NCBI GenBank assembly: GCA_014281115.1
Contig: JACONQ010000018.1
Coordinates: 1,488,001 to 1,552,000 of the forward strand
Reading direction: 5' to 3'
Origin: Laburnicola sp. R22_1
Lineage: Eukaryota > Ascomycota > Dothideomycetes > Pleosporales > Didymosphaeriaceae
DNA: 64,000 nucleotides
Part shown: piece after piece, positions 48,101 through 59,321 of the stretch
How the letters are laid out: each line of letters starts with the position of its first letter
How positions within the stretch are numbered: the stretch's first letter is position 1
Position numbers and translations under genes: made by a program
The notes under the pieces: model-generated
Database searches by the model: none
The model's input: only the letters and a program-made list of their open reading frames with translations
What the model was told of the DNA's origin: nothing

Positions 48101-50367
48101 ACCTCCCTCTATAGCAAGAGAGTTTTCTCCCTAGTACACTGTTTCGGCGCCGCCAGCCCCGTCTGACCACGGGCCAGGGCGGAAAAATCTCGATCCGATC
48201 CTGGTCATGCATGCGCATGCACCTCGCCCGTTGCTGTCTTCCTCCGCGTCTTCCGTGTAACATGCGACGCATCACACCAAAACTGAGCGCACTTCTCTTC
48301 GGACATGGCGGTTCCGCACATCGTACGACTCCATACCCCCGTTGGCGGTTACGAGGTACGCCTCGAAAAACAAAGGCAGAGAAGGTTTGGTCCCAAGCCA
48401 TGCTATGTTGTCCCGTCTCACTCGTGCCTATGCATCCCACACCCGTGCATGGAAGGAGCCAAGACGTCAACCCAGGTGAAGCACTGCTAAGAGCGAAGAT
48501 CTCCTCTGCTGATGCGCCTTTGTGTCATTTCCTTTTCCCCTCCATCCAACGGCGTTCGAGAAGACAGGAAAGGCATGGGGTCAAGGAGCGGCCATGGCGC
48601 GCGTGCCCCCTGGTAAAGGCGCAGGGGGTCCGATGCAGGCGCGGTACTGTCACGATCTGTTTTGGGTGGGCTGCAGCGGCGCAGATGCCGTGGGTGATCG
48701 GCAGAAGGATCGTTGAATTGCAATCCTGGGTTGGACCGTTGGAGGATGGTGCATTTGCACGTCGCCGACTGACCGATCGATGGGGTAAAGTGGACGGCGA
48801 GTGGGAGGCGCTCGCCTGACGTCGCTCGCGGATAGATTCAGCGTCTGTCGGGCTGGCTCGTCAAGATCTCGATAAACGGGAACGGGGTGGGCAAAACACT
48901 CGACTCAGTTGCATAAAGGGTGGGTGGGCACCGACGTGTTGCTGGGAACTCTTGGGCTATTTTTCTTCAAGATTTTCGAGGAGAGGCCTGTCGGGCGGAG
49001 CTCACCGCACCACACCGCATCAATTCATCACACCGCACCACACCGCACCACACCGCAGCAGTGCGCACACCAGGCCAATCACGATCATCGAGTTAGTGAG
49101 GCGGCTCATGAAGACGAGACAAAGTACAAGCATGTTTACCCGGACTGCTGGCTCGGACATAGCTTGGGCGTCGTCGGACCTCGGGCGGGCGGCTCGGTCT
49201 GATTCGCTGGACTGGTTCTATGCGGATTAAGGTGCGAGAAGCTCGAGTTGTTAATGGTTGTGTGTGTGTGTGGAGGGGTCGAGTCGCGCGCGTAATGTCT
49301 TGGTTAAGAAGACAAATCTGATGGTTTGTAGGTGGTGGGTTGGTAGGTATAGGCTGCTATGGATTACCTGACGTGATGTGATGGGATGGGTGGGTGCGCA
49401 ATACTTACCCAGTTAGGTACATACAGTACCTGCTGCGCCCAGTAGGGGAACAGCAAGATTCACATTCTCTTTCTACAGGATACTGGTAGCTATCACACGC
49501 AGTTTTGCCATTACAAAAAAGAAAAAAAGAAAAAATTAGCTATGGCTACGAATCTTCTCCCTTATTATATATGTAGCTCGTTAAACACACAACATCAATC
49601 CCAACCCCAACCCCCCGCCAATATTGGGTACAATGAAAGACTGGCAACACACACACACACACCCCACGTCCCCAGCTAGACTTGGAAAAAAAAGAGGAAA
49701 AAAACATACAACAGCGGGTGTTCGCTAGTTATCGCTAAGCTAGCTACTTTCCCGCCGATAGACTGCTTAAATTGGGCAGAGCTGACGGGATGCCTTGTTG
49801 TCAGTCTTCTGTGGTCGTATGTGGAGGGAGGAGCGGTGGGGTAGGGATATAGCTGTTGTTGTTATAGTTATGGCGGTGGGTGGAGAGGGGAGGGGAGGGG
49901 AGAGTGTATATTTGTGAGTTCTTTAAGAGTATGCTGCGTAGGTGGAGATTGATAGATGGTGTATGGGAGATTTGTTGGTGATAGGAGGGCTGGGATTGGG
50001 ATTGGAAGATTGTGTAGCGGGGGGGTGGGCAAAGGTCAACATGTCTCTCCACTTGTTGACCTTCTCTTTTTGTTATACAAGGTTTTGTAGTGCGTGTGCC
50101 GTCGTGCTGCTGAGCTTGTTTGATAATGATGGACTTGGTCGTGCTTGGTGCTTTAAGGTTTTTATATTGGAGGCTTGGTTCTCTTTGCTGAATGGCTTGG
50201 ATGAAGTCTTCCTCTTTTTTTGTGCAACTTCTTCTATGGGCGGTGGGTTGTCGGTGGGTGTTGTTATATTGCTGACTGTTTTGATGGATGGATGTGGCGT
50301 AGGCAAGGTGTTTTTATACATGTAAAGGGGATGCTGGTGGTATGATGTCTGTCTGTGTTGTGGGATC
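45184..50367. other. Very long NsdD upstream region
   Basis: About 5.2 kb with no convincing gene. The first ~1.5 kb is GC-rich and low in complexity, with CAG/CAGCAC repeats near 45646-45700, and open frames appear on all strands only because stops are rare. Further out are a CACCACACCG repeat near 49010-49055, GT and CA runs near 49260 and 49650, and a G-rich segment to about 50330. A long leader with upstream open frames for NsdD is plausible. Confidence 0.45.
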
Positions 50368-50375
50368 TACTCCTG

Positions 50376-50539
50376 CAGCGTAGCCAACCTACCGTAGCGG
50401 AGTACAGCCGCAAGTACAGCCGAAGCGTGCCACGGTTTATAGAGTGGCGCTTTTTACCTTGAAACTAACTAACATAGCAGCCGTGCACGCTTCGGCCGTA
50501 CTTGCGGCTGTACTCCGCTACGGTACGTTGGCTACGCTG
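50376..50539. mobile_element. hAT-type MITE 1 (164 bases)
   Basis: Near-perfect inverted repeats of about 60 bases begin CAGCGTAGCCAAC at each end and fold the element almost completely on itself. The eight bases TACTCCTG lie directly on both sides (50368-50375 and 50540-50547). Eight-base duplications and CAG ends are typical of hAT transposons. It encodes nothing. Confidence 0.92.
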
Positions 50540-50547
50540 TACTCCTG

Positions 50548-51818
50548 AATCGCGTACTAGATAGGAATGTAGCGTGCCGTGGGAAATGCCCCTGGCACGA
50601 ATTGCGACGTGCATCATGGACTTGTTTATGGCTGAATGTGAACCTTCAATTCGAAAGAAAACGTACAGAGCTTTTTAGTTCGAATCAACTATTCATAGTC
50701 AGGACGCGGCAATCTGCATGACACACAGGAGACGCGACATTAATTTATAGAAGTATAAGAAGTATTAGCGCTGTTTAAGTGCGTGGATTGCTCGTACGCA
50801 TTGTTTACAACCTGGTATCCAAAGCCTCTCATCACATCGTTCATCGCCAGCTATATACATCCTGCCTCACCATTCGGAGGATACAGATGCAGCCCTGCGC
50901 CAAAACAAGCACATCCGATCACAGAAGATTGAGTTTTCTCGCCCACCCTGACATATGTTGAGGTATCGTAGCGGTCAATCTTGACGGGAAGCACCTGCGT
51001 GGATGCGAGATGCGCCTGCTTGGATGTGAGATGCGCCTGCTTGGATGTGAGATGCACCTGCTTAAATCCGACCTCCACCTGCTTAGATAGGCAGCCATCA
51101 CCTCACGACTGTGTTCTTGACTTCGGTATAAACAGACGAACGTCATCGCAAGGTCATCTCTTCATGCTGCAACTTCCATCTCCCATCTTCCGATGTTTAT
51201 AAACCATTCTCCGTCGTCCGTCTTCCATCTTTTATCTTTTAGCTTTTGTCTTTTATCTTTTGTCTTTTATCTTTTGTCTTTTATCTTTTGTCTTTTATCT
51301 TTTGTCTTTTATCTTTCGCCTTTTATCTTTTATTTTCTATCTTCTATCTTCTATCTTCTATCTTCTATCTTCTATCTTCTATCTTCTATCTTCTATCTTC
51401 TGTTTCTATCTTCTATCTTTTGTCTTCTATATTCTATCTTTTATCTTCTATATTCTATCTTTTGTCTTCTGTCTATATCTACTTCCTTTCTTACGGCTTC
51501 GACCTTTTGTCTCCTCGGTTCGAGGGATTAGCTAGGGGTTCGATTCCCTGAGGGGCAACCGCTGACACTAGGGGGGTCGGGTTTATGGTTCTTCGGATCC
51601 TTCGCACCGCACCAACTCAGCTAAGTGCGCTCTGGCTGACAAGTCGTAACGACCTTTGTGATCTAGGAACAATCAGAACAATCGATGCTGCTCGATACAC
51701 TTCGATCATCGCACGATGTCTTCACGCCATCGCTCGATCCCTTCGTCGTCGCCTTGATATACTCTTCGCCTCGATTCTCTCTTTTCCTGATACGATCTTC
51801 GTCTGATACTCTCTTTGC
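50548..51818. other. Repeat-rich spacer
   Basis: No gene is supported. A ~21-base repeat (GATGCGCCTGCTTGGATGTGA and variants) lies at about 51000-51085. A long pyrimidine tract follows at 51215-51480. The segment 51580-51820 is rich in CGAT words and TTCG but has no motif I recognise. Confidence 0.5.
51215..51480. repeat. Polypyrimidine minisatellite (CTTTTATCTTTTGT and CTTCTAT units)
   Basis: The plus strand is almost free of G. It starts with alternating CTTTTAT and CTTTTGT heptads and passes into about ten CTTCTAT heptads, then mixed units. The seven-base period makes open frames in several registers, which are not genes. Confidence 0.9.
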
Positions 51819-51826
51819 CCGATACC

Positions 51827-52322
51827 CAGTGTGTCCAATAGTCAGTCTTACTGCCGGTCACTGACTGTTCACTTACTGTTGGTGGACAGTACAGTAGTCA
51901 GGCATGTTAGGGCAGTGACCGACTGTACAGTAACATGCTAGTAACCGCAGTAAGACTGTTAAACTTGCCTAATTAGGTAATACGTGTGAATTAATGTGTG
52001 AATTGACGTGTAAGTGAGCCTAGGAGGCGCCTAGGTGCCTAGTTGCCTATAAAGAGTTGATATGTGAGTTGATACGTGAATTAACACGTGAATTAACATG
52101 TGAATTAATACATGAACGCTAGCTATTATAGGAAGGTACTGTGTACTTACTGTAGTTACTGCCCCTAATAGTACAGTTAGTAGGCATGTAATAGCAGTTA
52201 CTGTTAGGTGACAGTAACTAGTGTAACACCCCTAGTCGACAGTACAGTCAGTAGCCACGTGACGGCAGTGTTCACTTGAAAAAGGCCAAAAAACGTTCAG
52301 TAACTGACTGTTGGACACACTG
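51827..52322. mobile_element. hAT-type MITE 2 (496 bases)
   Basis: The ends are inverted repeats beginning CAGTGTGTCCAA and continuing (T/C)AGTCAGT..TACTG. The eight bases CCGATACC flank the element exactly (51819-51826 and 52323-52330). The interior holds many CAGTA/TACTG words and repeats of GTGAATTAA. There is no coding capacity. Confidence 0.92.
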
Positions 52323-52609
52323 CCGATACCTTCTGGGCTTACGATACTGGTCTGCAGGGTGTGATGTGGCGGGATACTGTTTAGTCGGAACACTGTGGTA
52401 CACCCAAACAATACCATCTGTCTTTCTCTTTGGCAATTGCTTCCTCCCGCTTCATTGTCCTCCCAAATCCCTTCTTGTATCGGAGTAGCTGTGGGTGGAT
52501 TTTCAGGTCGAGTATCCCACGATGTCAAGAGCTGGTCAGATAATTCGGCTTGAGAACTCAAGGTTTCGTCTTCTACTATTCTGTCGTCATGGATCCACTC
52601 ATCTTGACC

Positions 52610-53285
52610 TTAAGAAGTTGATGTGCTCTTCCCGAACAAGGCTTCGCGAAGCGATTCCTCCGAGCATGAACTAAGAGTTAAGTTTTTGACAATATGATCA
52701 GGTGCTTCTCGGGCCAGAAGCGACTGCGCACAGAGCCTAGTTCGCCTCGCAAGCTCGTCCACACGCTCATTCCCCTCAACTAAAGAGTGCCCCTGAACCC
52801 AGTGAACTTCCACGCCAACGCCTTCGTCATAAAACGAATTTGCGTAGAGAAAAAGCGCATCTACCAAGTCCAAGCCCGGCGTAGTCAAGGAGCTGAACCT
52901 TGATTTTCCCTTCAGACCGTAGAGAACGCTCTGACAATCAGAGAATACAATGAGGCGGTCAAAGTTTTCGCTTTGTTGGTATGCAATGCGGAAGGCTTCG
53001 GTGACGGCGATGAATTCGGCCTCGACGCTTTGTTGGGAGATCGAGGTAGCGGACTGCGGAGACTGCGAGTCGCTTGGCTCTTGTTACGGAGGGGATGTTT
53101 GCAACAGATGCGTCGACCCACATTACGAGGGTGCGTTCGATAGGACCTTGGTCAAATATCGTATAGGCGTATTTGCGTTCTGAGGCTCTGTCTTCGATGA
53201 TGATGTCGTCTGGGAAGGGGTATAGGGATTCCATTTGTAAGGCTCCGAGAGGTTGTGGGATATTCGGAATAGTGGAAGGCTGCAT
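52610..53285 (-). pseudogene. RNase H-like domain gene, frameshifted
   Basis: The N-terminal frame reads MQPSTIPNIPQPLGALQ and reaches RTLVMWVDAS, the first catalytic Asp of an RNase H fold. About 35 residues later the homology jumps to another frame at SISQQSVEAEFIAVTEAFRI (catalytic Glu), then LIVFSDCQSVL (Asp) and WVQGHSLVEGNERVDELARR (His and last Asp). The switch near 53040-53070 has no clear intron, so at least one frameshift or small deletion is likely. Such stand-alone RNase H-like genes are common and often duplicated in plant-associated fungi; their role is unknown. It could also be a piece of a LINE-type retroelement, but no reverse transcriptase is seen nearby. Confidence 0.7.
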
Positions 53286-53919
53286 GTTGGGAACGATTAG
53301 ATGAAGAGAGTAGTATAACAGAAACCTGAGAAATAACTGGTTTGATTATTCGGGCTCATTGGCAGTATTTAACTGATTGTTTTGTCTTGGCTTCCGTGAA
53401 CCATGGTTGGTGTTTTGAACATCTTTCTTCTCGTTACCAGAGTTCAGCACCAACTAGCAAACGCTGATTTAATAGATGCATTTGACACGTCTACGTTGCG
53501 GGGTATACGTTTTAATTATATTCTGACAGTCCTATTTGCAGCCGGTTATGTCTCGATTGGGGCGGTCTCCATGCAAGTGTCGGATCAGAAGTGTTGCGTG
53601 TGAGCTACTTCACCGGACATGCTGCACACAGCGGTGGAGATTTCTGCTCAGCCGCAGGATAGCTGCAACTTTCTACTAACCAGATTACCGCCATCAAGTG
53701 TACGCGTCCACGCTCCTTCCTCAACTATCGCCTGACGTGCTAGCGCGACACCCGATACGCGTCTGTTGCTTTCACCACCACAACCTACAACTCCGCCCCG
53801 TCTCGCTTCTGCATTTCCTCTTTACCTCACCTCGCACTAAGCAAGTTAGACTTTTCCTCTTTACCAATCCCTTCTACTCCGCACTCCAGCATCGCTCTTT
53901 CCGCCCGCTGTGTCGACGG
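53286..53919. other. Spacer, no gene seen
   Basis: A 66-codon frame at 53403-53603 is partly hydrophobic but unsupported. The spacer ends at the TA duplication of the Tc1-like element. Confidence 0.4.
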
Positions 53920-53921
53920 TA

Positions 53922-55245
53922 CAGTGCCAAGCCAAAAGTCTGTTCCCCCAACACGCTAACGCGCGTACACCAACACCAACACCCTATTTTCAACACTACA
54001 TTACTCCACCAATATGAGCTCTTTTGGTGTAGAAATTTCAGGAAATCGTCGCCGCAATGCCGAATTATCTGTCCAGCAACGGGATTTAATTATCGCGAAG
54101 TGTGAGGCGGGCGCGTCATCGCGGGAGTTGGCTGAGGAGTTTAACTGTACGCGTCGCTGCATCAACAAAACACTTCAGAGATATGGAGAACAACACCACA
54201 ATTAATCGCGGCCTCGATCAGGGCGTCCCCAGGCGCTTAATACACATGACAAGCGTGTACTCTATCGAGAGGCACGAAAAAACCCGAGGATCGAATACCC
54301 AGCCCTCCTCCGCGAGGCCTCCCTCCGCCGCATCTCTCGAACGACTGCATATCGCGCATTGAAGGCAGAGAGCCTGACCAACTTCCGGGCAGCGCGGAAG
54401 CCCAAGATCACTCGCGCGGTGGCCCAGGAGAGGCGTCAATTCGAACGGGAATATCGCAATTGGGATTGGCGCGGACAGCCCTTCCGGTTCTCAGATGAGT
54501 GCTCTATTCAAAGACGCTCCGGCGGCACATCTACATGGGTTTTTCGCCTCCCACACGAGAAATGGAGACATGAGATGATCGAGGAGACAGTTATATCAAG
54601 ATCTCGCGCGGCAATGGTGTGGGCGAGTATCTGGCTTGATCGGAGAGGGCGGGTTCGGCGGAGTCCCTTAGTGATCATGCCTAGGGACCTAGCAGCTCGT
54701 CGCAAAGGATACAGCGCATGGAGTTATATTGAAGCTCTACGCGAAGGACTCCTCTGTAATTATCACGCAGGAGATATCTATATGCACGACAACGCGCCCA
54801 TCCACAGGGCGCGACAGTCGCTCGATTTTTTGGCGGAACACGGCATACAACCAATCGAGTGGCCGCGTTATTCCCCCGACATCAACCCCATCGAACATCT
54901 CTGGTGGTCCCTCAAGAGAGAACTCCATAAGCGTTACCCCAATATGGGCGACCTTGGCGACGGCGACGAGGACTTTGAGACCTTCTGCGCGGCGTTGAAA
55001 GATTGCTGGCGTAGGATCCCTGATTCGCTGATTCGCAAGCTTATACTTAGTATGCCGCGCCGCCTACTTGCTCTCCGGCGTGCGCGCGGGTATCAAACAA
55101 AATATTGATCAAATAATTATCTCTATATCAATTATCAACTCTCCGGGAGCGATATTGGGGGTGCCGGAGCGCTCTGCGCGACGGGGTGGTGATGATGGCG
55201 GACCTCGCTTACCCCTGCGGGGAACAGACTTTTGGCTTAGTACTG
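53922..55245 (+). mobile_element. Tc1-like DNA transposon
   Basis: The inverted ends read CAGTGCCAAGCC (left) and CAGTACTAAGCC (right, reversed), followed by identical AAAAGTCTGTTCCCC. TA flanks both sides (53920-53921 and 55246-55247). Length is 1,324 bases with one transposase frame inside. Confidence 0.93.
54014..55108 (+). pseudogene. Tc1-type transposase (DD34E) with one in-frame stop
   Basis: A single frame of 365 codons is interrupted only by TAA at 54203-54205 (codon 64). The N-terminal helix-turn-helix reads VQQRDLIIAKCEAGASSREL and NCTRRCINKTLQRYG. After the stop come SRPRSGRPQAL, the GRPR-like AT-hook, and ISRTTAYRALK. The catalytic residues are in FSDECS, YMHDNAPIHRA and INPIEHLWW, with 34 residues between the second Asp and the Glu. 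All catalytic residues are kept, so the element was inactivated recently, most simply by one C-to-T change of a CAA codon. A shorter protein starting after the stop would lack half of the DNA-binding domain. Confidence 0.9.
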
Positions 55246-55520
55246 TAGGTTGCGGCGCGGATTGAGACTGCCTCTATAGCAGAAATTCGCGGGTACGCTG
55301 CGCTCGGTTTCACATCAGTCGTTGCGGTAGGATGAAAAAGGTTTCATCTTCTTGCGATTTCACTGACGCGCCATAGGTGCACGCTGGTAACCGCCTGTCG
55401 ACGACTCCGCCTGTCTCTGTAAAACATCGCAATCAACGCAAACTCGGCAATCAACTACTGCAAGTCATCTTCGCGCGTAGATACCTAGGTATAAAGCCAA
55501 AAGTCACTAATACCACACAG

Positions 55521-56579
55521 ATGGATCCCGACCTATCCTCGCTCTCCTCGGAGTCTTGCTCCCCAGACAACCCTCCTACCAACCCTTCACAAGCAACTCA
55601 GAAGACGAAACTCCATGAAGCGGAGTCGGATAACCTCGACGAAATCCTAGGCGATGTCCAGACGATGTTAGACGGCAAGATGTCCGGGCTCGTCGATGAC
55701 CATATCGCAAAACTAACCAAAGAACGCGATGAATGGAAATCCCAAGCCGAAGCGCACGCCCTACGCATCGCTCTCCTGGAAAAGCGCCTCGCAGCGAAAT
55801 TGGCTTCAACACAGCCTCTAGACCCAGACGTTCTCGCCCGGCTCAGACACGTCGAGCTCGAAAACCGCCGTCTCGAGTCCAAATCCAAGTCTCAAGAGGA
55901 CGAAATACACCAGCTAAAGAACACCAGAGCCCTCCTTACCGACCACAACTCAGGCCAGTCCAGAAAACTCCGCGGCGCGCATAAAAAAGTAAAAAACGCA
56001 AAGGACGTAGCCCTCAGCGAGAAAGAAAAAGCAGAAGACGCGATCTACGAGCGCAACCTGCGGCTTAAATCGGAGAAGAATATGCGGAGAGAGTTGAAAG
56101 AGGAGAAAGCGAGGGTGGCAGACTGTGAGAAGATGATTGCTAAGCTGCGTGCTGGGCTTCATGCTGAGATTGTGGGGACGCCGCATTTGCGCGATGATGA
56201 GGAGGAGGATGGGACGCCGGGGGATGAGGCGAGTGTTGCGTTTTCGGTGCAGTTCCGGATTCAGCGGGAGCACTTTCAGAAGGTGCGGGATGGGCTGGAG
56301 TTCCATCGGATTGGGGTGACGGATAAGTTGGTGGCTTGGTATGAGCGGTGGAAGAAACCGCGAGAGGAGGAGGCGGGGAATATGGTTGTTGGTGCTGATT
56401 ATGTGGATTCAAAGAAGAATGGGTCTAGGGTGGATGACGATAGGGACGGCGATGATGCGTTTGAGGTGCGGGAGGAGTATCCGCGGACGGGGGCGGAGCA
56501 TGATGGGTGGCGTTCTAGACGGGCGCTGGAGAACGTATGTCGTCAGGCTATGGAGGCTCATGGATCTAGGCTGTCGTGA
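55521..56579 (+). CDS. Uncharacterised coiled-coil protein
   Basis: Intronless, 352 residues from the ATG at 55521 (MDPDLSSLSSES); the frame is open 144 bases further upstream but without protein-like sequence. A Ser/Pro/Thr-rich head of ~30 residues is followed by a long coiled coil (about residues 35-220). Its heptad-like segments include DDHIAKLTKERDEWKSQ, ALRIALLEKRL, LARLRHVELENRRLESKS and YERNLRLKSEKN. The C-terminal third is acidic with FRIQREHFQKVRDGLEF, a short helical block that could be the specific part. No enzyme motif is present. Such proteins usually serve as scaffold or tether. The nearby Tc1 element ends 275 bases upstream and could affect its promoter. Confidence 0.65.
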   Translation: MDPDLSSLSSESCSPDNPPTNPSQATQKTKLHEAESDNLDEILGDVQTMLDGKMSGLVDDHIAKLTKERDEWKSQAEAHALRIALLEKRLAAKLASTQPLDPDVLARLRHVELENRRLESKSKSQEDEIHQLKNTRALLTDHNSGQSRKLRGAHKKVKNAKDVALSEKEKAEDAIYERNLRLKSEKNMRRELKEEKARVADCEKMIAKLRAGLHAEIVGTPHLRDDEEEDGTPGDEASVAFSVQFRIQREHFQKVRDGLEFHRIGVTDKLVAWYERWKKPREEEAGNMVVGADYVDSKKNGSRVDDDRDGDDAFEVREEYPRTGAEHDGWRSRRALENVCRQAMEAHGSRLS

Positions 56580-57073
56580 GGGTTACGGTGACCCTGTTGT
56601 AGGGTCTGTGGGAGGGAAGATGATGACTTGGCTCATGGGCGGAGTAGGGAACGGTGGTTTGTGCTCCTAGAAGTGCTCGAGTTCAGGTCAAAACTCAAAC
56701 TGATAGGTCTTTCCTAGTTTTTCTGCAATGGAAGTATTCGTCAAATATGCACCTAACACATAATCGGTGTCCCCAGAGTATCCCCAAATCGGCAGTCGGC
56801 CGAAGCGCGTACATGGATCCAATCATATGGTACAATTGCCGACCGCCGCGGCTCCACGTGAACTTTTAATTTAGACCGACGGTTATTAAATAACCCCACA
56901 CCTTTGGAGAGTACTAACGTGATGTCGATGTAGTTAGGATTTCCCTAGGCTCTCTACACGTTGCCAGGAAGAGTTAGAAGGAAGGCGAGTACGTATAAGA
57001 AGATGGGAGAGAACTATTTCGAAGACTCTGAAGGCCGTGTTATTTCGACGGTCGCTCACCCCAGTCCGCAAAG
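56580..57073. other. Spacer and arylsulfatase promoter
   Basis: No gene is seen in this stretch between the coiled-coil gene and the arylsulfatase; both run in the same direction. Confidence 0.45.
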
Positions 57074-59171
57074 ATGACCAAGTTAATCGCTATTCTGTCG
57101 GTGGCTGCGCTGTTCCTTCCTGCAGTCATAGCCAGTGATGTCTCCACGACTCGACCGAACATTATCCTCATCATGAGTGACGATCAAGACCGGCAGCTCA
57201 ACTCGTTGGATTACATGCCCGTTCTGCAGCGCGAGCTGATGGGCCACGGCACGCAATTCGTCAACCACTATGCGACCGTGTCAAACTGCTGCCCCAGCCG
57301 AGCCAGTCTGCTGCGCGGCCAGATGGCGCACAACAACAACATTACCCACGTCCGAGCTCCAGGCGGTAACTACGACAAGTGGGTGACTGCCGGGGAAGAT
57401 AAAAACTATCTTCCTCATTGGATTAAGGCTGCCGGATACAGGGCGGAATGTATATTACAAGTTGGAAGTAGCAACGCGAAGTGGCTTGACTGACTCCAGG
57501 AGACGCCGGTAAGTTTCTGAACTGATATAGCACGGCGAACTTTCAGATTGCGCCAAAAGGTAAGCAAGTTGAGTTGGCCCTATTAGTTTGAACTTTCGGG
57601 GCTAACTGACAATGTACTACAGGATGGGACTACGTCGACTCATTGCTCGAGCCTTACATTAACAACTACAACAATGTGGTCATGTCGGAAAATGGAGGAC
57701 GTCCCCGCCAGTACCCTGGGTACCACCAGATCGATGTGGTTCGTGTAAAAGGGTACGCCGTCAGGAAGCTTCCGCCACGACACCTCCTATTCTTAATGCT
57801 TATATTCCTAGACTTGCGCGCCTCCAGAAGCTTCTCGGCGAAAAGGACCCTTTCTACCTTGCCATAAGTCCCTTCGCGCCGCACACAGAAGGTTACTACC
57901 CTCCCGTCCCGCTAGCCCGCCACCAAGATCTATTCCAAAACCTCTCAGCACCACGTCGCGAGAACTGGAACCCTCCAGACGTGATCCAGCACCAGAAGAG
58001 TTCCTTCGTCAAGGATCTACCCCTTATGAACGCCACTCGCGTCCGACAGGCCGACGAGTTATACCGCGCTCGCATCCAGGCCATCCAAGGTATGGACGAA
58101 ATCATCGGAGACGTGATCCGCACACTCGACAAGAATGGCGCCCCGGAGAACACATACGTCATTTACACGACGGACAACAGGTACCACATCGGCTCAGGGC
58201 GTCTCCCAGCCGGCAAAGCCCTGCCGTACATCTCGGACTCGAACCTCCCGCTCGTCGTGGGCGGCCCTGCTGTCCCCGCAAACCACACATCGCAGGTCGC
58301 GAGCGCGCATCTCGACTTCGCGCCCACGTTCCTCGACATCATGGGCGTGCAGAAGACCGACATGCCCGCGCTTCTCGATGGGCGGAGTCTGCTGGCCCAG
58401 TGGAAAGATCCCACCGCAACGATGGACGACACGTGCAACGGCACGCGCAGCGACAAGAACGAGATCCTTAACATTGAATTCTGGGGCGACAAGATCATCC
58501 AAGTACCGCAGGTGGACCCTCTCGTCCTGGCTAATAACTCGTACAAGACGCTCCGGTTTGTCAGCGAAGCGAATAAATGGCTGTACATTGTGTGGTGCAC
58601 GAACGAAGTCGAGCTGTACCACACGTCTGCCGATCCGTGGGAGCTCGACAACCTGGCGCGTACGACGCCCATGGTCGAGCATCATGCCCGCGTAATGACG
58701 CGTCTGAATGCCGTCCTCCTCGTTACCAAGTCCTGCGTGGGCGAGACATGTCGGAATCCGTGGTCGGTTCTGCAGCCACCGAACGCGGTGGCGCCTGTGG
58801 TTTCGCTCGACACGGCGCTGGACCCGAGATACGATGCTTATTTCGCTGCTTTCCCCAGCGTTAACTTTAATGAGTGTATCCTCTACCAAGATGAAGAGAA
58901 CGAGATGCCTTTCTACCCGGAAGGCGCAGAGAATGGCCTGGGGAAGCAGTGGCGGGATAGTACGCTGGACTTTGTTACCACGACGCCGAATGGCACGGCG
59001 ATTGCGGCTAATGCTGTCAATGCAGGTGCATGGGAGCAGAGGCAAGTTACGCTGGCTGAGATCATGGCGGGGAGTCGGGAATTGACGGATGCGGAGTTGG
59101 GTTGGGATCATGAGAATGCAGGTCTGGAGGTTAGGGATCCGTTGGCAGGGAACCCACCGCCGAGTGATTAG
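57074..59171 (+). pseudogene. Secreted arylsulfatase with an in-frame TGA
   Basis: Exons 57074-57508, 57547-57559, 57623-57752 and 57812-59171 give 646 codons in one phase. A signal peptide (MTKLIAILSVAALFLPAVIA) precedes PNIILIMSDDQD, the metal-binding start of sulfatases. NCCPSRASLLRGQ is the C-x-P-x-R site whose cysteine becomes formylglycine. YTTDNRYHIGSGRLPAGKALPY and the C-terminal half are family-like. The enzyme would release sulfate from aryl or sugar sulfates outside the cell. Codon 140 (57491-57493) is TGA. The segment around it, after GYRAE, lacks the expected YIGK..NGY motif, so it looks eroded. Use of a weak GTTGGA donor upstream would skip the stop but also the motif. It may be a decaying gene. 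Confidence 0.75.
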
Positions 59172-59321
59172 GGTGGAAAAGGGATTATGTCGAGACGATG
59201 ATGAAGGAAGAAGCTGCAGAAAGGGAGAGTTTAGCGGTTCTGAAAAGGTAATCTTCTGGCGCTCAAATGGCATGCATTTACCTTGTGGAAGCTCCCATCC
59301 ATCCATCCAAAACCAAACCTC

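Noticed and set aside
51193..51551. Hydrophobic Phe/Leu/Tyr-rich open frames
   Set aside because: They are readings of the heptad polypyrimidine repeat in three registers.
51520..51560. Possible tRNA or rRNA fragment (GGGGTTCGATTCCCT)
   Set aside because: A T-arm-like stretch is present, but no anticodon arm or acceptor pairing could be found around it.
58194..59306. 370-codon minus-strand frame over the arylsulfatase
   Set aside because: Shadow of the real plus-strand gene, which has a signal peptide and sulfatase motifs.
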